A stretch of DNA of 58,233 nucleotides from a virus. Where the stretch lies: IMG/VR virus record IMGVR_UViG_3300021379_002051, positions 1 through 58,233 of that record; one strand, given 5' to 3'. The notes below the pieces were generated by a model that saw only the letters and a program-made list of their open reading frames with translations, was not told the DNA's origin and searched no databases. Every line of letters begins with the position of its first letter. Position 1 is the first letter of the stretch. This document shows, in pieces, positions 37,878-46,748 of this stretch. Made by a program: the position numbers and the translations under genes.

Positions 37878-37885
37878 TATACACC
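37878..37885 (-). promoter_or_regulatory. Putative phage late promoter, GGTGTATA
   Basis: GGTGTATACTTAAATATAAG on the minus strand, immediately downstream of the capsid terminator and 41 nt before the ATG at 37836. Terminator then promoter implies separate control of capsid and fibre genes. Confidence 0.6.
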
Positions 37886-37891
37886 TTTAAT

Positions 37892-37920
37892 AAAAAAGCC
37901 GCCCTGAATAGAGCGGCTTT
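37892..37920 (-). terminator. Intrinsic terminator after the major capsid gene
   Basis: AAAGCCGC and GCGGCTTT arms (37895-37902 and 37913-37920) pair around an 10-base loop. On the minus strand a run of six or more T follows. It also has a shorter T run on the plus strand. It lies 31 bp beyond the capsid stop. Confidence 0.85.
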
Positions 37921-37950
37921 AAATAAACTCTATCTCTTTAAGTGTCTATA

Positions 37951-38967
37951 TTAGATAGCACCTAGAAGAACTCTACGATTATCGAGAACAGCAAAACCCT
38001 GCTCAGCCCAACCGTAGAAACCAGCTCTCTTCTGACGATGTAGGCTATCGTCTTCGAAAATCTGTACTTCTTGTCGTACTGGCATGATAAAGCTATCTCT
38101 GCGAGATAGGTCAAGACCCACAACGTACTCCTCTTTGGAAGAAATGCTACCACTAAATGTTCTACCAAGAACATCAACAGCAAAGTCTTGATACTCTTGA
38201 TCAACACCTAGTTCATCTAGGTCATGAAGATTAACCCCAAATACACGGTTAACAGCACCGTCTCCTGCTGTGTAAATCTCTCTGCGAGTAACCTCGTCAA
38301 GCTGATCAACACCCCAGTTACGGATATCTTCCATAGCCTCTGGAGATACATAAAGATCTGTTAAAGCACCACGATTGTTGCTAGCGCTGTTACCGCCACC
38401 GTTACGACGCATAACAGTTTTCATAAGGCTAACAAGTCTCTTGGTGAATTGACCCTGATCACCATCAGCATCATAAACAACAAGATCTCTATCAACGGCA
38501 GCAGCAAGAAGAGTGTGCCAGCCGTCGTCGTTCATCTTTTTGACAAACGAACCTTCTAGAACTTCCATGGCTCTACCAACAACATCCCAACGAGCATCAC
38601 GAGCATATTTTAAAAGATAGTCGATGCTTGCTCCAATGTCATAAGTTGGAACCATGACATAATCACTTTCGACATGTCTTTCTGGAATATATCCATGATT
38701 AGGGATGGTGTAAGCTACGAAATCTCTTTCGTCACCTGGAGTTAGAAAATCTAGAGGAAATTCTGGAGTAGCACTTTGAGCTAATCTAATGGGCTCAAAA
38801 ATACCATCCAGAATATTACCACTCATCAAACCTTGACGTAGTGGCAATTCTAAAGCTTTAGCAAACTGAGCATTTGCTTCGACAGATTCTTGCTTGTTAG
38901 CAGAACCAGAGCGTACAAGTAGTTCAGTTAACTCTGGAGTTGGCTGAAAATTATCGACTTTGGACAT
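37951..38967 (-). CDS. Major capsid protein
   Basis: 338 residues, starting MSKVDNFQPTPELTELLVRSG after AAGGAG. The length, the place after protease/scaffold and decoration genes, and its own strong terminator fit the HK97-fold major capsid protein. An N-terminal extended arm with helix is followed by a YVMVPTYDIGAS segment, a long helix YLLKYARDARWDVVGRAMEVLEGSF and the DLYVSPEAMEDIRNWG region, and a C-terminal beta domain with VRQEVQIFEDD. No obvious signal for proteolysis can be read. Assignment depends on both context and overall pattern. Confidence 0.85.
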   Translation of the reverse strand: MSKVDNFQPTPELTELLVRSGSANKQESVEANAQFAKALELPLRQGLMSGNILDGIFEPIRLAQSATPEFPLDFLTPGDERDFVAYTIPNHGYIPERHVESDYVMVPTYDIGASIDYLLKYARDARWDVVGRAMEVLEGSFVKKMNDDGWHTLLAAAVDRDLVVYDADGDQGQFTKRLVSLMKTVMRRNGGGNSASNNRGALTDLYVSPEAMEDIRNWGVDQLDEVTRREIYTAGDGAVNRVFGVNLHDLDELGVDQEYQDFAVDVLGRTFSGSISSKEEYVVGLDLSRRDSFIMPVRQEVQIFEDDSLHRQKRAGFYGWAEQGFAVLDNRRVLLGAI

Positions 38968-38993
38968 AAGTAATCTCCTTACAGATAAATAAA

Positions 38994-39452
38994 TTATAGG
39001 TTAACTGAAACTTTAACGTAATCGTCTGAATCTTTAGAACTTAAGAAAGTTCCAACTTTAGCATAAGTGTCGTCGGTGGTAAATTCACCAGCATCACCAA
39101 GATGGGCAGGATCACCAGCCTTTGGCGTGTCGCTTGAAACAACATTATTGGTGGTAATTTGACCTTGGCGAAGTAATGTTACTTTGCCTCCCTTAACAAC
39201 TTCATCTTTATGCCAGTTAATATGCTGTCTAGTTAAATCGATGTCAACAACATCGTTCAACAGAACGCCAACAGGCAAGGTAGTGGCTGACGCAGTTGCA
39301 GCATACTCTACAGCAGCATTTGAGTCATCCATAGAAACACCAACGCCGCTTGCTGAATTGACAGCACATACAATACCACCCCTGGTAGCTGCAGCATTCA
39401 TAAAGAATGAAACGTCAGTTAAAAGTTCGATACGATCTGGTTTTAGAGCCAT
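38994..39452 (-). CDS. Capsid decoration protein candidate
   Basis: 152 residues, starting MALKPDRIELLTDVSFFMN with GGAG upstream. It is rich in small residues and beta-strands (GGIVCAVNSASGVGV, LPVGVLLNDVVDID, GGKVTLLRQGQI, YAKVGTFLSS). Sited between the protease/scaffold and the capsid gene, as with the gpD decoration protein of lambda. Such proteins bind and stabilise the expanded capsid. Identity is inferred from order and size. Confidence 0.7.
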   Translation of the reverse strand: MALKPDRIELLTDVSFFMNAAATRGGIVCAVNSASGVGVSMDDSNAAVEYAATASATTLPVGVLLNDVVDIDLTRQHINWHKDEVVKGGKVTLLRQGQITTNNVVSSDTPKAGDPAHLGDAGEFTTDDTYAKVGTFLSSKDSDDYVKVSVNL

Positions 39453-39480
39453 AGTTTAATCTCCATTAAAGAAATAGTGT

Positions 39481-40284
39481 TTATTTTTTACCTAGTCTGG
39501 AACGAACAAAGTCTACAAGAGCCGCTCTAGTAGATTCACCCTCATCAATAATCTCACCTCCAACGCTTACAGCAGCACTTGTATCTACTTCAACGTCATC
39601 AAGCAATTCTTCGTCGGATGATTCTTCTGCTGATGCCTCTTTCTTAGCCATCTCTTCTTCTTTTTTCATCATGGCTTCTTTTTTGGCCATCTCTTCTTCT
39701 TTTTTCATCGTGGCTTCTTTCTTAGCCATATCTTCATTCTTTTTGGCTATCAAAGCTGACATAGCCTCAAAAGCATCATCATCTAGATTTTCGAATTTTG
39801 TAATAAAAGCTTCTGCTTCTTCATGGTCAATGCCACTTTCGGTAAGAGAAGCCATTCTTTTTTGCATCTTTTCTTTCTTCTTCATCTCCTCTTCTTTTTG
39901 CTTGTATTCAGCAACAGTTTCGGATAAAGTATCAATCTGAGCTTGCATATCTTCTTTTTCTTTGAGAAGTTCAGCAAGAGTTGCTTCTTGAGATGCTTTC
40001 ATTTCTTCTAAAGAAGTCTGAGCTTCTGTTTTTTCAGAAATAGTAGCTTCTAATTCAGAGATACTTTTTTCTAATTTTTCAATTTTACTATTGTACTCTG
40101 CTTTGACACTTTCTAGTTCTTCGGCATGTTTAACTTCTGCACTACTCATAGCTACCTCATGTTCTTTAGTTAAATCGGAAATAGACGCATTTAGTGTATT
40201 GTTTGCATTTTCTAGCTCAGATACTTTTTGTTCAAGCTCTGCAGCCTTTACTGATAAATCTTCATGTTCTTTTTGTTCATTCAT
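39481..40284 (-). CDS. Nested scaffold protein from an internal start
   Basis: An internal ATG at 40284 (MNEQKEHEDLSVK) follows GGAG with a 9-base spacer, in frame with the protease gene. It would give a 267-residue scaffold-only product consisting of the coiled-coil region and the basic/acidic tail. This is the arrangement known for lambda C/Nu3. Inference from the ribosome-binding site and the domain boundary; not directly shown. Confidence 0.6.
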   Translation of the reverse strand: MNEQKEHEDLSVKAAELEQKVSELENANNTLNASISDLTKEHEVAMSSAEVKHAEELESVKAEYNSKIEKLEKSISELEATISEKTEAQTSLEEMKASQEATLAELLKEKEDMQAQIDTLSETVAEYKQKEEEMKKKEKMQKRMASLTESGIDHEEAEAFITKFENLDDDAFEAMSALIAKKNEDMAKKEATMKKEEEMAKKEAMMKKEEEMAKKEASAEESSDEELLDDVEVDTSAAVSVGGEIIDEGESTRAALVDFVRSRLGKK

Positions 40285-41112
40285 ATTATCTTTCTCCACG
40301 CTAGAAATTGACTTATGATTAGATACACCTAAAAAATTAAATTTGTCATTTTTTTGTTCTTGATAAATCTTAGCAAAAACATCTTTTGTAAATATTATAC
40401 TATCTTCATTAGCAGGCTTGTCAACAAATCCTTTACCGCTAAAAGTAATATCTTTTAAAACTCTACCAATTCTGTAATTATCTTTTTCTCCTGTTCCGCC
40501 GTAAGCTCTTAAGTGTTTAGTGAGATGAGATGTGTCTTCATTTCTCTCTAAAACCTTATACTCTCCAGTAGAAACATCTTCTATCCCGTAATCAAAAGAT
40601 TTGAAATAGCACTCCATGCTAACATATTTGGTACCATTTTCTATTTCGCTAATTAATTTTTGTGCTCTCTCGGCTAAACTTTTACTACTATACCCTTTGT
40701 ATATTACAGAGCCAGTTACTATATGAAATTTAGTTGGTATATTTTCTAAATCGGTATCTTCTGGAATGATTTCGCCATCGACAGTAATGGGATAGTTGGA
40801 AGTAATATGTCCAACAATTTCATGTTCATCATGCTCTATATTTGTTGGTTTATCTTCTGGCGTATGCCTGGCAGCCCATACCTCAGCCTTATCAAAAATA
40901 TCATCATTTTTATTCCAGGATGAGCTAACCAATATAGATCTAACATAAAATAGATCTTTATCATCTATAGCAGCAATACTTTTTAAGGCATTTGGTAGTA
41001 CTATTTCTGATTTATCATTAACAATAATAGCTTCAGAAGCCATGGCCACGGACTCTGCAGCAATAAGCTTATCTGTTAAACCGTCATCTATTTCATTCTG
41101 ATATATGATCAT
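39481..41112 (-). CDS. Prohead protease fused to scaffold
   Basis: 543 residues. The N-terminal 230 residues resemble a prohead maturation protease: VRSILVSSSWNKNDDIFD, HDEHEIVGHI near 95, and FHIVTGSVIYKGYSSKSL, followed by YVSMECYF near 170. In that family a His and a Ser form the catalytic pair; H96/H102 and the Ser of VSMEC are candidates. Residues from about 277 are a long Glu/Lys coiled coil typical of scaffold, with a repeated EEMAKKEA(M/T)MKK segment near the end. A GGTGTATA motif lies 40 nt upstream. A second start inside gives scaffold alone. Confidence 0.8.
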   Translation of the reverse strand: MIIYQNEIDDGLTDKLIAAESVAMASEAIIVNDKSEIVLPNALKSIAAIDDKDLFYVRSILVSSSWNKNDDIFDKAEVWAARHTPEDKPTNIEHDEHEIVGHITSNYPITVDGEIIPEDTDLENIPTKFHIVTGSVIYKGYSSKSLAERAQKLISEIENGTKYVSMECYFKSFDYGIEDVSTGEYKVLERNEDTSHLTKHLRAYGGTGEKDNYRIGRVLKDITFSGKGFVDKPANEDSIIFTKDVFAKIYQEQKNDKFNFLGVSNHKSISSVEKDNMNEQKEHEDLSVKAAELEQKVSELENANNTLNASISDLTKEHEVAMSSAEVKHAEELESVKAEYNSKIEKLEKSISELEATISEKTEAQTSLEEMKASQEATLAELLKEKEDMQAQIDTLSETVAEYKQKEEEMKKKEKMQKRMASLTESGIDHEEAEAFITKFENLDDDAFEAMSALIAKKNEDMAKKEATMKKEEEMAKKEAMMKKEEEMAKKEASAEESSDEELLDDVEVDTSAAVSVGGEIIDEGESTRAALVDFVRSRLGKK

Positions 41113-41144
41113 ATCGATTACCTCAATATAGTTTTGTTTGGCTA

Positions 41145-43334
41145 TTAAGCTGTATACACCATTGAATAATACGAAGCTTTAATTTGTCTTTTTTCTTCTT
41201 GTGATAGTTCTCTGCCAAAATCTTTCTGCAGATCTATAAGCCAATTTGAATATTCTGTGTACAATGAGTCATCAATGCTATTGAGACTCTCCATATGGTC
41301 AACACTTATAGTTTGGTTGGGTTTTAAATTGAGCAGGATATTTGTTTTGATTTTCTCTAGCTCTTTGTATTCTTCGCTAGATAGGGCTCTTAAGTTTTTC
41401 TTGTTGACTATTTCTAGAAAAATAGGATTAATAATCTGGTTTATTTTGTCTTGTGCTGAGAGTGCCCACACATTTAATTTAGCTCCTGTTCGGGGCTGAA
41501 ATGTTCTTTCTTTTCTGGTGGTAGAATCTTTAGAGTTTTTGGGGCGCCCTTGTTGTGGTTCTTCTGGCAAAGATTCTGATGGCGAATCATTTGCCAACTT
41601 CGTCCTCTTTGCCTCCTTTTGCTTTAGGTCTAGTACTGAAGATTCGCCTTCTTTTTTAGGTAACAAATCCAGACCTACTTCACTTGGGCTAGCAATACCG
41701 GACTGCAAAGCTATTTTCCTCAATGAATTCTCCGGCTGAGGATCGTGCCAAGGTGATGCTTTTTGGCTCATGTTCTTATTTTTCCTAGATCGATATTCTT
41801 TTTTAATTCTGATATTTTCCATTTCTGGATCAAATCCAAATCTTGATTGCAATAATTCATCAGAGATTAAGCTTCTATCTGCTAATTGTATCAACAAAGC
41901 TTTTTCGGATTCTTCGTTAGATAAGTCCATTCTATCAAATTGTATTCTAGCTGGATATTTGAAACCCATAGCTTTTTGTAGATCTTCTATCTCTTTATTC
42001 CAGAAAGAAACCAGCACATCCCTGCCGTACTGCAATCTTTGAGTCAAGGTTTTTAAGCTGATAAAATTATTGGTCGTACCAGCTGCTCCAAAAGTACCAG
42101 TCAATGTTGGAGGAATACCAAGACCAGCATACACACTATTCAAGTGAGGTATATATTTACCTTCTCCTAAGAACTGATGTACATTGGTCTTAGATTCTAA
42201 TAATTCTATATCTGGACCCCATACAAGATCCATAGTTCCTCCGCCAACATTATTACCAAGTATCTGTGCTAATTTAGCGGTTGCTGCTTTGGTGGGAGCT
42301 ATTTTGTGCTCTAAATTTCCTAACTTAAATATTCTGATATTAGAAATAGCACCATCTAAAGCTGCCATATCTGCCAATTTTAGTTTTTCAATAACTGTAA
42401 TATCGTCCATAATAGAATATATCATTGGAAAAGCCCAACTTTGCCAATCGTCTTTCTTATAATGAAAGACTGATACTTTTTCTGGGTCTAATGGATATTT
42501 ATTTTTTTCTTTTGCTGCTTCTATGATATATTCTGGTAAATTACTAACAATAGTTTTTTCTGCTTCACTTTTTGGTGAATTAATTATTTTTCTAATAGAT
42601 GCTGGTAAAATAACCTCATACCTTTTATCATGTACAAAAGACGATAATGCCCCAGATGCTGAGTCTACATACGCAGGATCTAAGAATGTATATATCCAAG
42701 GTATCTCTTTTTTTGATATGCTCGACTTATCAATAATATCAATAGTTTTTAGATCTTCCACTCCCATGCTTTTGTATAAAGAGTCTTCTATTTTTTTGTT
42801 AATTTTAGCTGTTTGTTTACTAACAACAACATTACCAGTTTTGTATAGATTATTAAGAAATCTCTCGCTACGATCTTTACCGTTTACTTTTTTAAACCAT
42901 TTACGATAAAATCTTTCTATTTTCTTGTCTGGATGTACTAAAGCTATACCTTGAGCTGCAAAATCACCCATTAAATCAATAACATTTTTTACTAGACCAA
43001 CCCTATTGTATATATCTTCAGCCCTTTTAATAATAAGCTTAGTATGTTTTGAGTTGGGAACAGCTTCATCTGGCCTAAAATAATCATAATCGGTTCTAGT
43101 AAGTCCAGGTCTACCTGAAGTATTAGAATCCAGATTGGAATAATCGATACTGTATCTCCTGCTAGCTGCAGTGGATTTTTGTACCAACGTAAATTCTTCC
43201 AACGATTTAGAAGCTTCATTTAATGCTATTTGTTTAGCTTCTATATTATCGTCAGACCATGTTAAATAAGCTTTTTCAGGAACTGTTTCTGCGTCTTGAA
43301 TGATATCTTTAGGTGATTTTTTATTATTGGCCAT
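41145..43334 (-). CDS. Portal protein
   Basis: 729 residues, in the normal place after the large terminase. The centre shows the portal pattern: KSMG..., FLDPAYVDSASGALSSF, VFHYKKDDWQSWAFPMIYSIMDDI, and HLNSVYAGLGIPPTLTGTFG (about residues 395-415), then a helical clip/wing with LTQRLQYGRDVLVSFWNKEIEDL and the portal C-terminal NEESEKALLIQLADR. About 200 residues at the C-terminus are charged and unlike typical portals, perhaps an extension for injected material or scaffold contact. It forms the dodecameric DNA channel. A late motif lies 41 nt upstream. Confidence 0.85.
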   Translation of the reverse strand: MANNKKSPKDIIQDAETVPEKAYLTWSDDNIEAKQIALNEASKSLEEFTLVQKSTAASRRYSIDYSNLDSNTSGRPGLTRTDYDYFRPDEAVPNSKHTKLIIKRAEDIYNRVGLVKNVIDLMGDFAAQGIALVHPDKKIERFYRKWFKKVNGKDRSERFLNNLYKTGNVVVSKQTAKINKKIEDSLYKSMGVEDLKTIDIIDKSSISKKEIPWIYTFLDPAYVDSASGALSSFVHDKRYEVILPASIRKIINSPKSEAEKTIVSNLPEYIIEAAKEKNKYPLDPEKVSVFHYKKDDWQSWAFPMIYSIMDDITVIEKLKLADMAALDGAISNIRIFKLGNLEHKIAPTKAATAKLAQILGNNVGGGTMDLVWGPDIELLESKTNVHQFLGEGKYIPHLNSVYAGLGIPPTLTGTFGAAGTTNNFISLKTLTQRLQYGRDVLVSFWNKEIEDLQKAMGFKYPARIQFDRMDLSNEESEKALLIQLADRSLISDELLQSRFGFDPEMENIRIKKEYRSRKNKNMSQKASPWHDPQPENSLRKIALQSGIASPSEVGLDLLPKKEGESSVLDLKQKEAKRTKLANDSPSESLPEEPQQGRPKNSKDSTTRKERTFQPRTGAKLNVWALSAQDKINQIINPIFLEIVNKKNLRALSSEEYKELEKIKTNILLNLKPNQTISVDHMESLNSIDDSLYTEYSNWLIDLQKDFGRELSQEEKRQIKASYYSMVYTA
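41153..41160 (-). promoter_or_regulatory. Putative phage late promoter, GGTGTATA
   Basis: GGTGTATACAGC on the minus strand. It overlaps the last codons of the portal gene, so the promoter is inside coding sequence, and lies 40 nt before the protease/scaffold ATG. Confidence 0.5.
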
Positions 43335-43375
43335 TTTAATTCTATTGTAATTGTTATGTTATTCGTTTGGAATGC

Positions 43376-43383
43376 TATACACT
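43376..43383 (-). promoter_or_regulatory. Putative phage late promoter, AGTGTATA
   Basis: AGTGTATAGC on the minus strand, overlapping the stop codon of the large terminase by two bases and 41 nt before the portal ATG. Confidence 0.5.
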
Positions 43384-45406
43384 ATTTTCTGTATACCCCG
43401 CCATAAATATTATCTTCATTAACGGCGGATGTAAACCATGCTGGCCCTTTATACATCTCACCTTTATGAGATACCATATTTCTAGTATCGCCTCCTACAA
43501 CATCATATTCGACCGAAGGCATACTATTTCTGATTTGTCTCGCTAGCATATTAGCTATAACTAGAGAACTATATCGGTCTTTTCTTAGTCTTCCTTTTTT
43601 ACCGTTTTCTAACTTCACTTCTGGGGTGTCCCATCTGTCTCTAGCATTAGGACCATTACTAGTTTGAGACATGACTATTGTGGTAAGTTCATTTTTAAGC
43701 TCTTCTATTTCCAGTATGCAAGTTGTCAATGTGTCGTGTAAGAGATCTACATCATCTACCTCAACATTTTGTCCACTTTCTGCCATAGATAAACCTATGC
43801 TAAGATTATCAAAAAACGGAAATAATAATAATTTGTCCTCTAAATCTTTTCTTAGTCCATGATTAGCCTGAGATGTCCAGTCAGCTTTGGCAAATTGCAC
43901 TAAATCTAAAATATGTAAACCTGCTTGATTATCGGAATCTCTACTTTTACCATCTTCTATAGATGGCCACAGCGGTAATTCTCCTTCTTGTATCTTTGAA
44001 GGATCATGTAAAGCTTCTTCGATAGCAATGCCTCCTCCCTGTGCATCCATACCTATTCTTACAGGAGGAAATATTTTCATCAGATCACGAATTTTTCTAG
44101 CGCAGAATCCGTAAAAATCATGATCGTTAGTAATACCGACTTTATTTCTCACTCTAAAGTTTGCTCTATTTGTTGTCCAACAATATACTATGCGAGAATG
44201 ATCGGGATGACACTCTAATATGACAATACTAAAATTATCTTTCTCTGAAGCTGGGTCAATGCCGTATATGTATTCTAGTTTAGGATCACCTTTAATTTTT
44301 GCCTCAAACCATATATCTCGACCATTAATTTGAATAGTATTATTGTTAGATATAACACAGCTTTCTATCAAACTTCTTTTGAAAAAACCACGGCTGTCAT
44401 TTACAAAACATGCAGCATATTCCATGTTATATATTCCAGAATGTATAGTAGCTTTGGCTCTTGCAACCTGTTTGTCATCCATAAAACCTTTGGGTATTAA
44501 TTCATAAGGAACCCTGATTACTGAATAATCTTTCCAGTTAAAATTTTCAGGAACCTCTCCCTTAAAGATCTTAGACAGTTTAGTGTGATCTCCACCACTC
44601 TCAATAATGGATTTATATCTATTCCAATACTGTGCGAAGTGTTTAAAACCATAATCAGCAGTACCGCTAATAATGGCTTGATTACCATTTTTCTTGGATA
44701 AAATATCTAATTCCTCTGTCCACAAACCAGCATCAATCAATGCCTGTCTTTTAGCCTGTGCTTTTACATTTTCTATAGGGCTTGCACTAACAGCAGCAAA
44801 ACCCGCTACTACAGTTTCGTAGATTTCGGGAGACATAGATGCAAATTCATCGGCTATGATTATATGGGCTCTAAGGCCTCTAATTTTACTACCATCGCCC
44901 ATTGGGATAGCTATAGTCCAACTGTCTCCCAATCTTAAAGTACATCTGTCCACATCTCTTCTTGGACCATCTTCATTGCCGCTAAAAATACTTCTTAATA
45001 TAGGACTATTACGCCAAATATTTTCCATATACTCAAAAAGAATTTTACTCTGTCTGAACCCGGCACCAACCACCACGATTTTAGTGCCGGGAACAAATGA
45101 GCACTTCAATATGCAATATAAGCTCATCAAAAAAGATTTACCAAAACCACGACTAGCTATAAACATAGGAAAAGGTCTGTGCCAAAACTCTTGTAATATA
45201 GCCACTTGTATAGGATGTAATTCTATACCAAATAGCATTTTACAAGTTGCACCCAGATATTCTGTTTGCCTCATAATTTTTAACAAATGCTTATCTGGAT
45301 GCTCTATGTCATCTTTGGACCTATTTACCATCAGATTTTTCTTTATATCTAATGTAGATAAGTCTCCAAGTCCTAACCAAGCATTTTCATATATCAAATT
45401 AGCCAT
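43382..45406 (-). CDS. terL: Terminase large subunit
   Basis: 674 residues. ATPase domain: Walker A SRGFGKS at 85-91, Walker B IIIADE at 182-187, and a coupling motif near GTADYG 248-253. Nuclease domain: GIDPASEKD at 382-390, IGMDAQGGG at 451-459 and a further acidic motif with DLLHD near 555, which form the metal site of the RNase H fold. The enzyme packages DNA into the prohead with the portal. It overlaps the 45399 gene by 8 bp. Full length for the family. The phylogenetic type (and so packaging mode) cannot be judged without alignment. Confidence 0.95.
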   Translation of the reverse strand: MANLIYENAWLGLGDLSTLDIKKNLMVNRSKDDIEHPDKHLLKIMRQTEYLGATCKMLFGIELHPIQVAILQEFWHRPFPMFIASRGFGKSFLMSLYCILKCSFVPGTKIVVVGAGFRQSKILFEYMENIWRNSPILRSIFSGNEDGPRRDVDRCTLRLGDSWTIAIPMGDGSKIRGLRAHIIIADEFASMSPEIYETVVAGFAAVSASPIENVKAQAKRQALIDAGLWTEELDILSKKNGNQAIISGTADYGFKHFAQYWNRYKSIIESGGDHTKLSKIFKGEVPENFNWKDYSVIRVPYELIPKGFMDDKQVARAKATIHSGIYNMEYAACFVNDSRGFFKRSLIESCVISNNNTIQINGRDIWFEAKIKGDPKLEYIYGIDPASEKDNFSIVILECHPDHSRIVYCWTTNRANFRVRNKVGITNDHDFYGFCARKIRDLMKIFPPVRIGMDAQGGGIAIEEALHDPSKIQEGELPLWPSIEDGKSRDSDNQAGLHILDLVQFAKADWTSQANHGLRKDLEDKLLLFPFFDNLSIGLSMAESGQNVEVDDVDLLHDTLTTCILEIEELKNELTTIVMSQTSNGPNARDRWDTPEVKLENGKKGRLRKDRYSSLVIANMLARQIRNSMPSVEYDVVGGDTRNMVSHKGEMYKGPAWFTSAVNEDNIYGGVYRK

Positions 45407-45998
45407 TAGCTGCAGCTGTCTGTTGTTCTTTAGCCTTTAGCTTTCTTGATTTATTAATTGCTCTATTAACCATTACTCTAGCAACAGTTTCAACATATGG
45501 CAAGCTTCTCTTTTGACTTTCATCCTTAAGCCAATTGAGTATAGTATCTATATTCTGCTCACACCAATCCGGACCTTCATCATTCATCTGCAAAGCATGT
45601 CTCCTACAAGAGCATGTGGATGTACTCTTAATTCCAAGAGCGCTAATCATGCCAGTTAAAATACTACCAGGGCCATTAGGGTCTTGCTCTAATGTTCTTG
45701 GATAATTAGCTTGTAGTTTTACCTGTATCTCTTCGCTTGTTGTGCCTATAACACCAGCCAATAATGTGTCTAACTCTGATCTTGTATAATCCCCAAGACC
45801 ATCATAGGTTTGACCTGTCGCCAAATAATAGCTACCTGGAGCACTTTCTATAGTGGCATACAGATACTTTCTGCTAGTGTCATCATGATAAGTAATTTTT
45901 AATTCTTCCAAAACTACAGGATCAGGCGTAACCACTTTATTGGTTTGCTGATCAGTAGTAGGTGGTGGATTCAAAGTAATGGGACTATCTAGTTTCAT
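45399..45998 (-). CDS. Conserved hypothetical protein with CxC / GPDWC domain
   Basis: 199 residues from the ATG at 45998, 8 bases after AGGAG. A TTG two codons upstream is the only longer start. The C-terminal 75 residues (STCSCRRHALQMNDEGPDWCEQNIDTIL...EESQKRSLPYVETVARVMVNRAI...) have a CxC...WC arrangement and conserved hydrophobics that resemble a domain I associate with environmental and planctomycete-like proteins. I cannot name it. It lies between TerL and the ERCC4 nuclease. Its role in packaging is unknown. Confidence 0.6.
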   Translation of the reverse strand: MKLDSPITLNPPPTTDQQTNKVVTPDPVVLEELKITYHDDTSRKYLYATIESAPGSYYLATGQTYDGLGDYTRSELDTLLAGVIGTTSEEIQVKLQANYPRTLEQDPNGPGSILTGMISALGIKSTSTCSCRRHALQMNDEGPDWCEQNIDTILNWLKDESQKRSLPYVETVARVMVNRAINKSRKLKAKEQQTAAANG

Positions 45999-46000
45999 AA

Positions 46001-46480
46001 TCAATTCTCCTTGTTATTTAACTCTAAGTAATAAACTCTTTTAAATATGTATTCCGCTATATCTATAGCATTTGTGGTATTATCGCAAAATAAAACATTG
46101 ATACCATATTTTAACTGCCAATCCAAAATACATTTAACTAAAAAATTTGGTGAAATTTTAATCTTGTTCCACACCCTTTCTGGTAACTCTGAACCAATAG
46201 GAAATTTTAAAACTTTGGACATATCAAACTCTAACAGGAAAAACGGATATTTGAATGTAGACATTCTTTCAAGCACATCCGTAAAACGCTTTTCCGTAAT
46301 ATTATTTGCTATCTCTCCAACAGTTTTCTTTCTTTCGATAGCCAAAATATCTTCAAAACCAGCAATAGTGTAATCTCCGGTATCCAATTTTTGTTTAGCT
46401 GTAGTATAATTATAAAACTCCCAAGGTATTTGTTCTCTAGTATCAACTAATATAGTAACATCTGGATATTTACTTGTCAT
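46001..46480 (-). CDS. ERCC4-type (XPF-like) nuclease
   Basis: 159 residues. The ERCC4 nuclease core is complete: VDTRE at 12-16, GDYT at 35-38 and IERKKT at 48-53, giving the (V/I)DxRE...GD...ERK(x)3D-type metal site, although the final acidic residue of the ERKxxxD motif appears as E56 in KTVGE. Such enzymes cut branched or flapped DNA. A phage copy beside TerL could resolve replication branches before or during packaging. It overlaps the HNH gene by 11 bp and is coupled to it. Confidence 0.8.
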   Translation of the reverse strand: MTSKYPDVTILVDTREQIPWEFYNYTTAKQKLDTGDYTIAGFEDILAIERKKTVGEIANNITEKRFTDVLERMSTFKYPFFLLEFDMSKVLKFPIGSELPERVWNKIKISPNFLVKCILDWQLKYGINVLFCDNTTNAIDIAEYIFKRVYYLELNNKEN

Positions 46481-46748
46481 TATTCTTTTTGTTATTAATG
46501 GCTATTTTTTTAAAGACACTCTCATAATAGGTTTCTTGTCCAGAAATCATCTTATGATGTAAGTTACATAATGTAATACCATTATCCTCATTATATCTTA
46601 AACCTGGATTATCACACCATCTATGTATATGATGTACATTTAACTTGCTTTTTTTATTACACCCAATCCACTGACATCTGTGCCTATCTCTGGCTAAAAC
46701 TTTCTGCCTAAATTTTTTATACGCTGGATCACTATAGTCTCTCTTCAT
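46470..46748 (-). CDS. HNH endonuclease
   Basis: 92 residues with a full small HNH: C25-x4-C30, HH at 39-40, an N near 57, and C61-x2-H64. The N-terminal RQKVLARDRHRCQW is the common HNH lead. Small HNH proteins sit next to terminase in many siphoviruses and help cleavage and packaging. It overlaps the dehydratase gene by 17 bp. Alternative: a homing nuclease; the compact size and place favour a packaging role. Confidence 0.8.
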   Translation of the reverse strand: MKRDYSDPAYKKFRQKVLARDRHRCQWIGCNKKSKLNVHHIHRWCDNPGLRYNEDNGITLCNLHHKMISGQETYYESVFKKIAINNKKNNDK

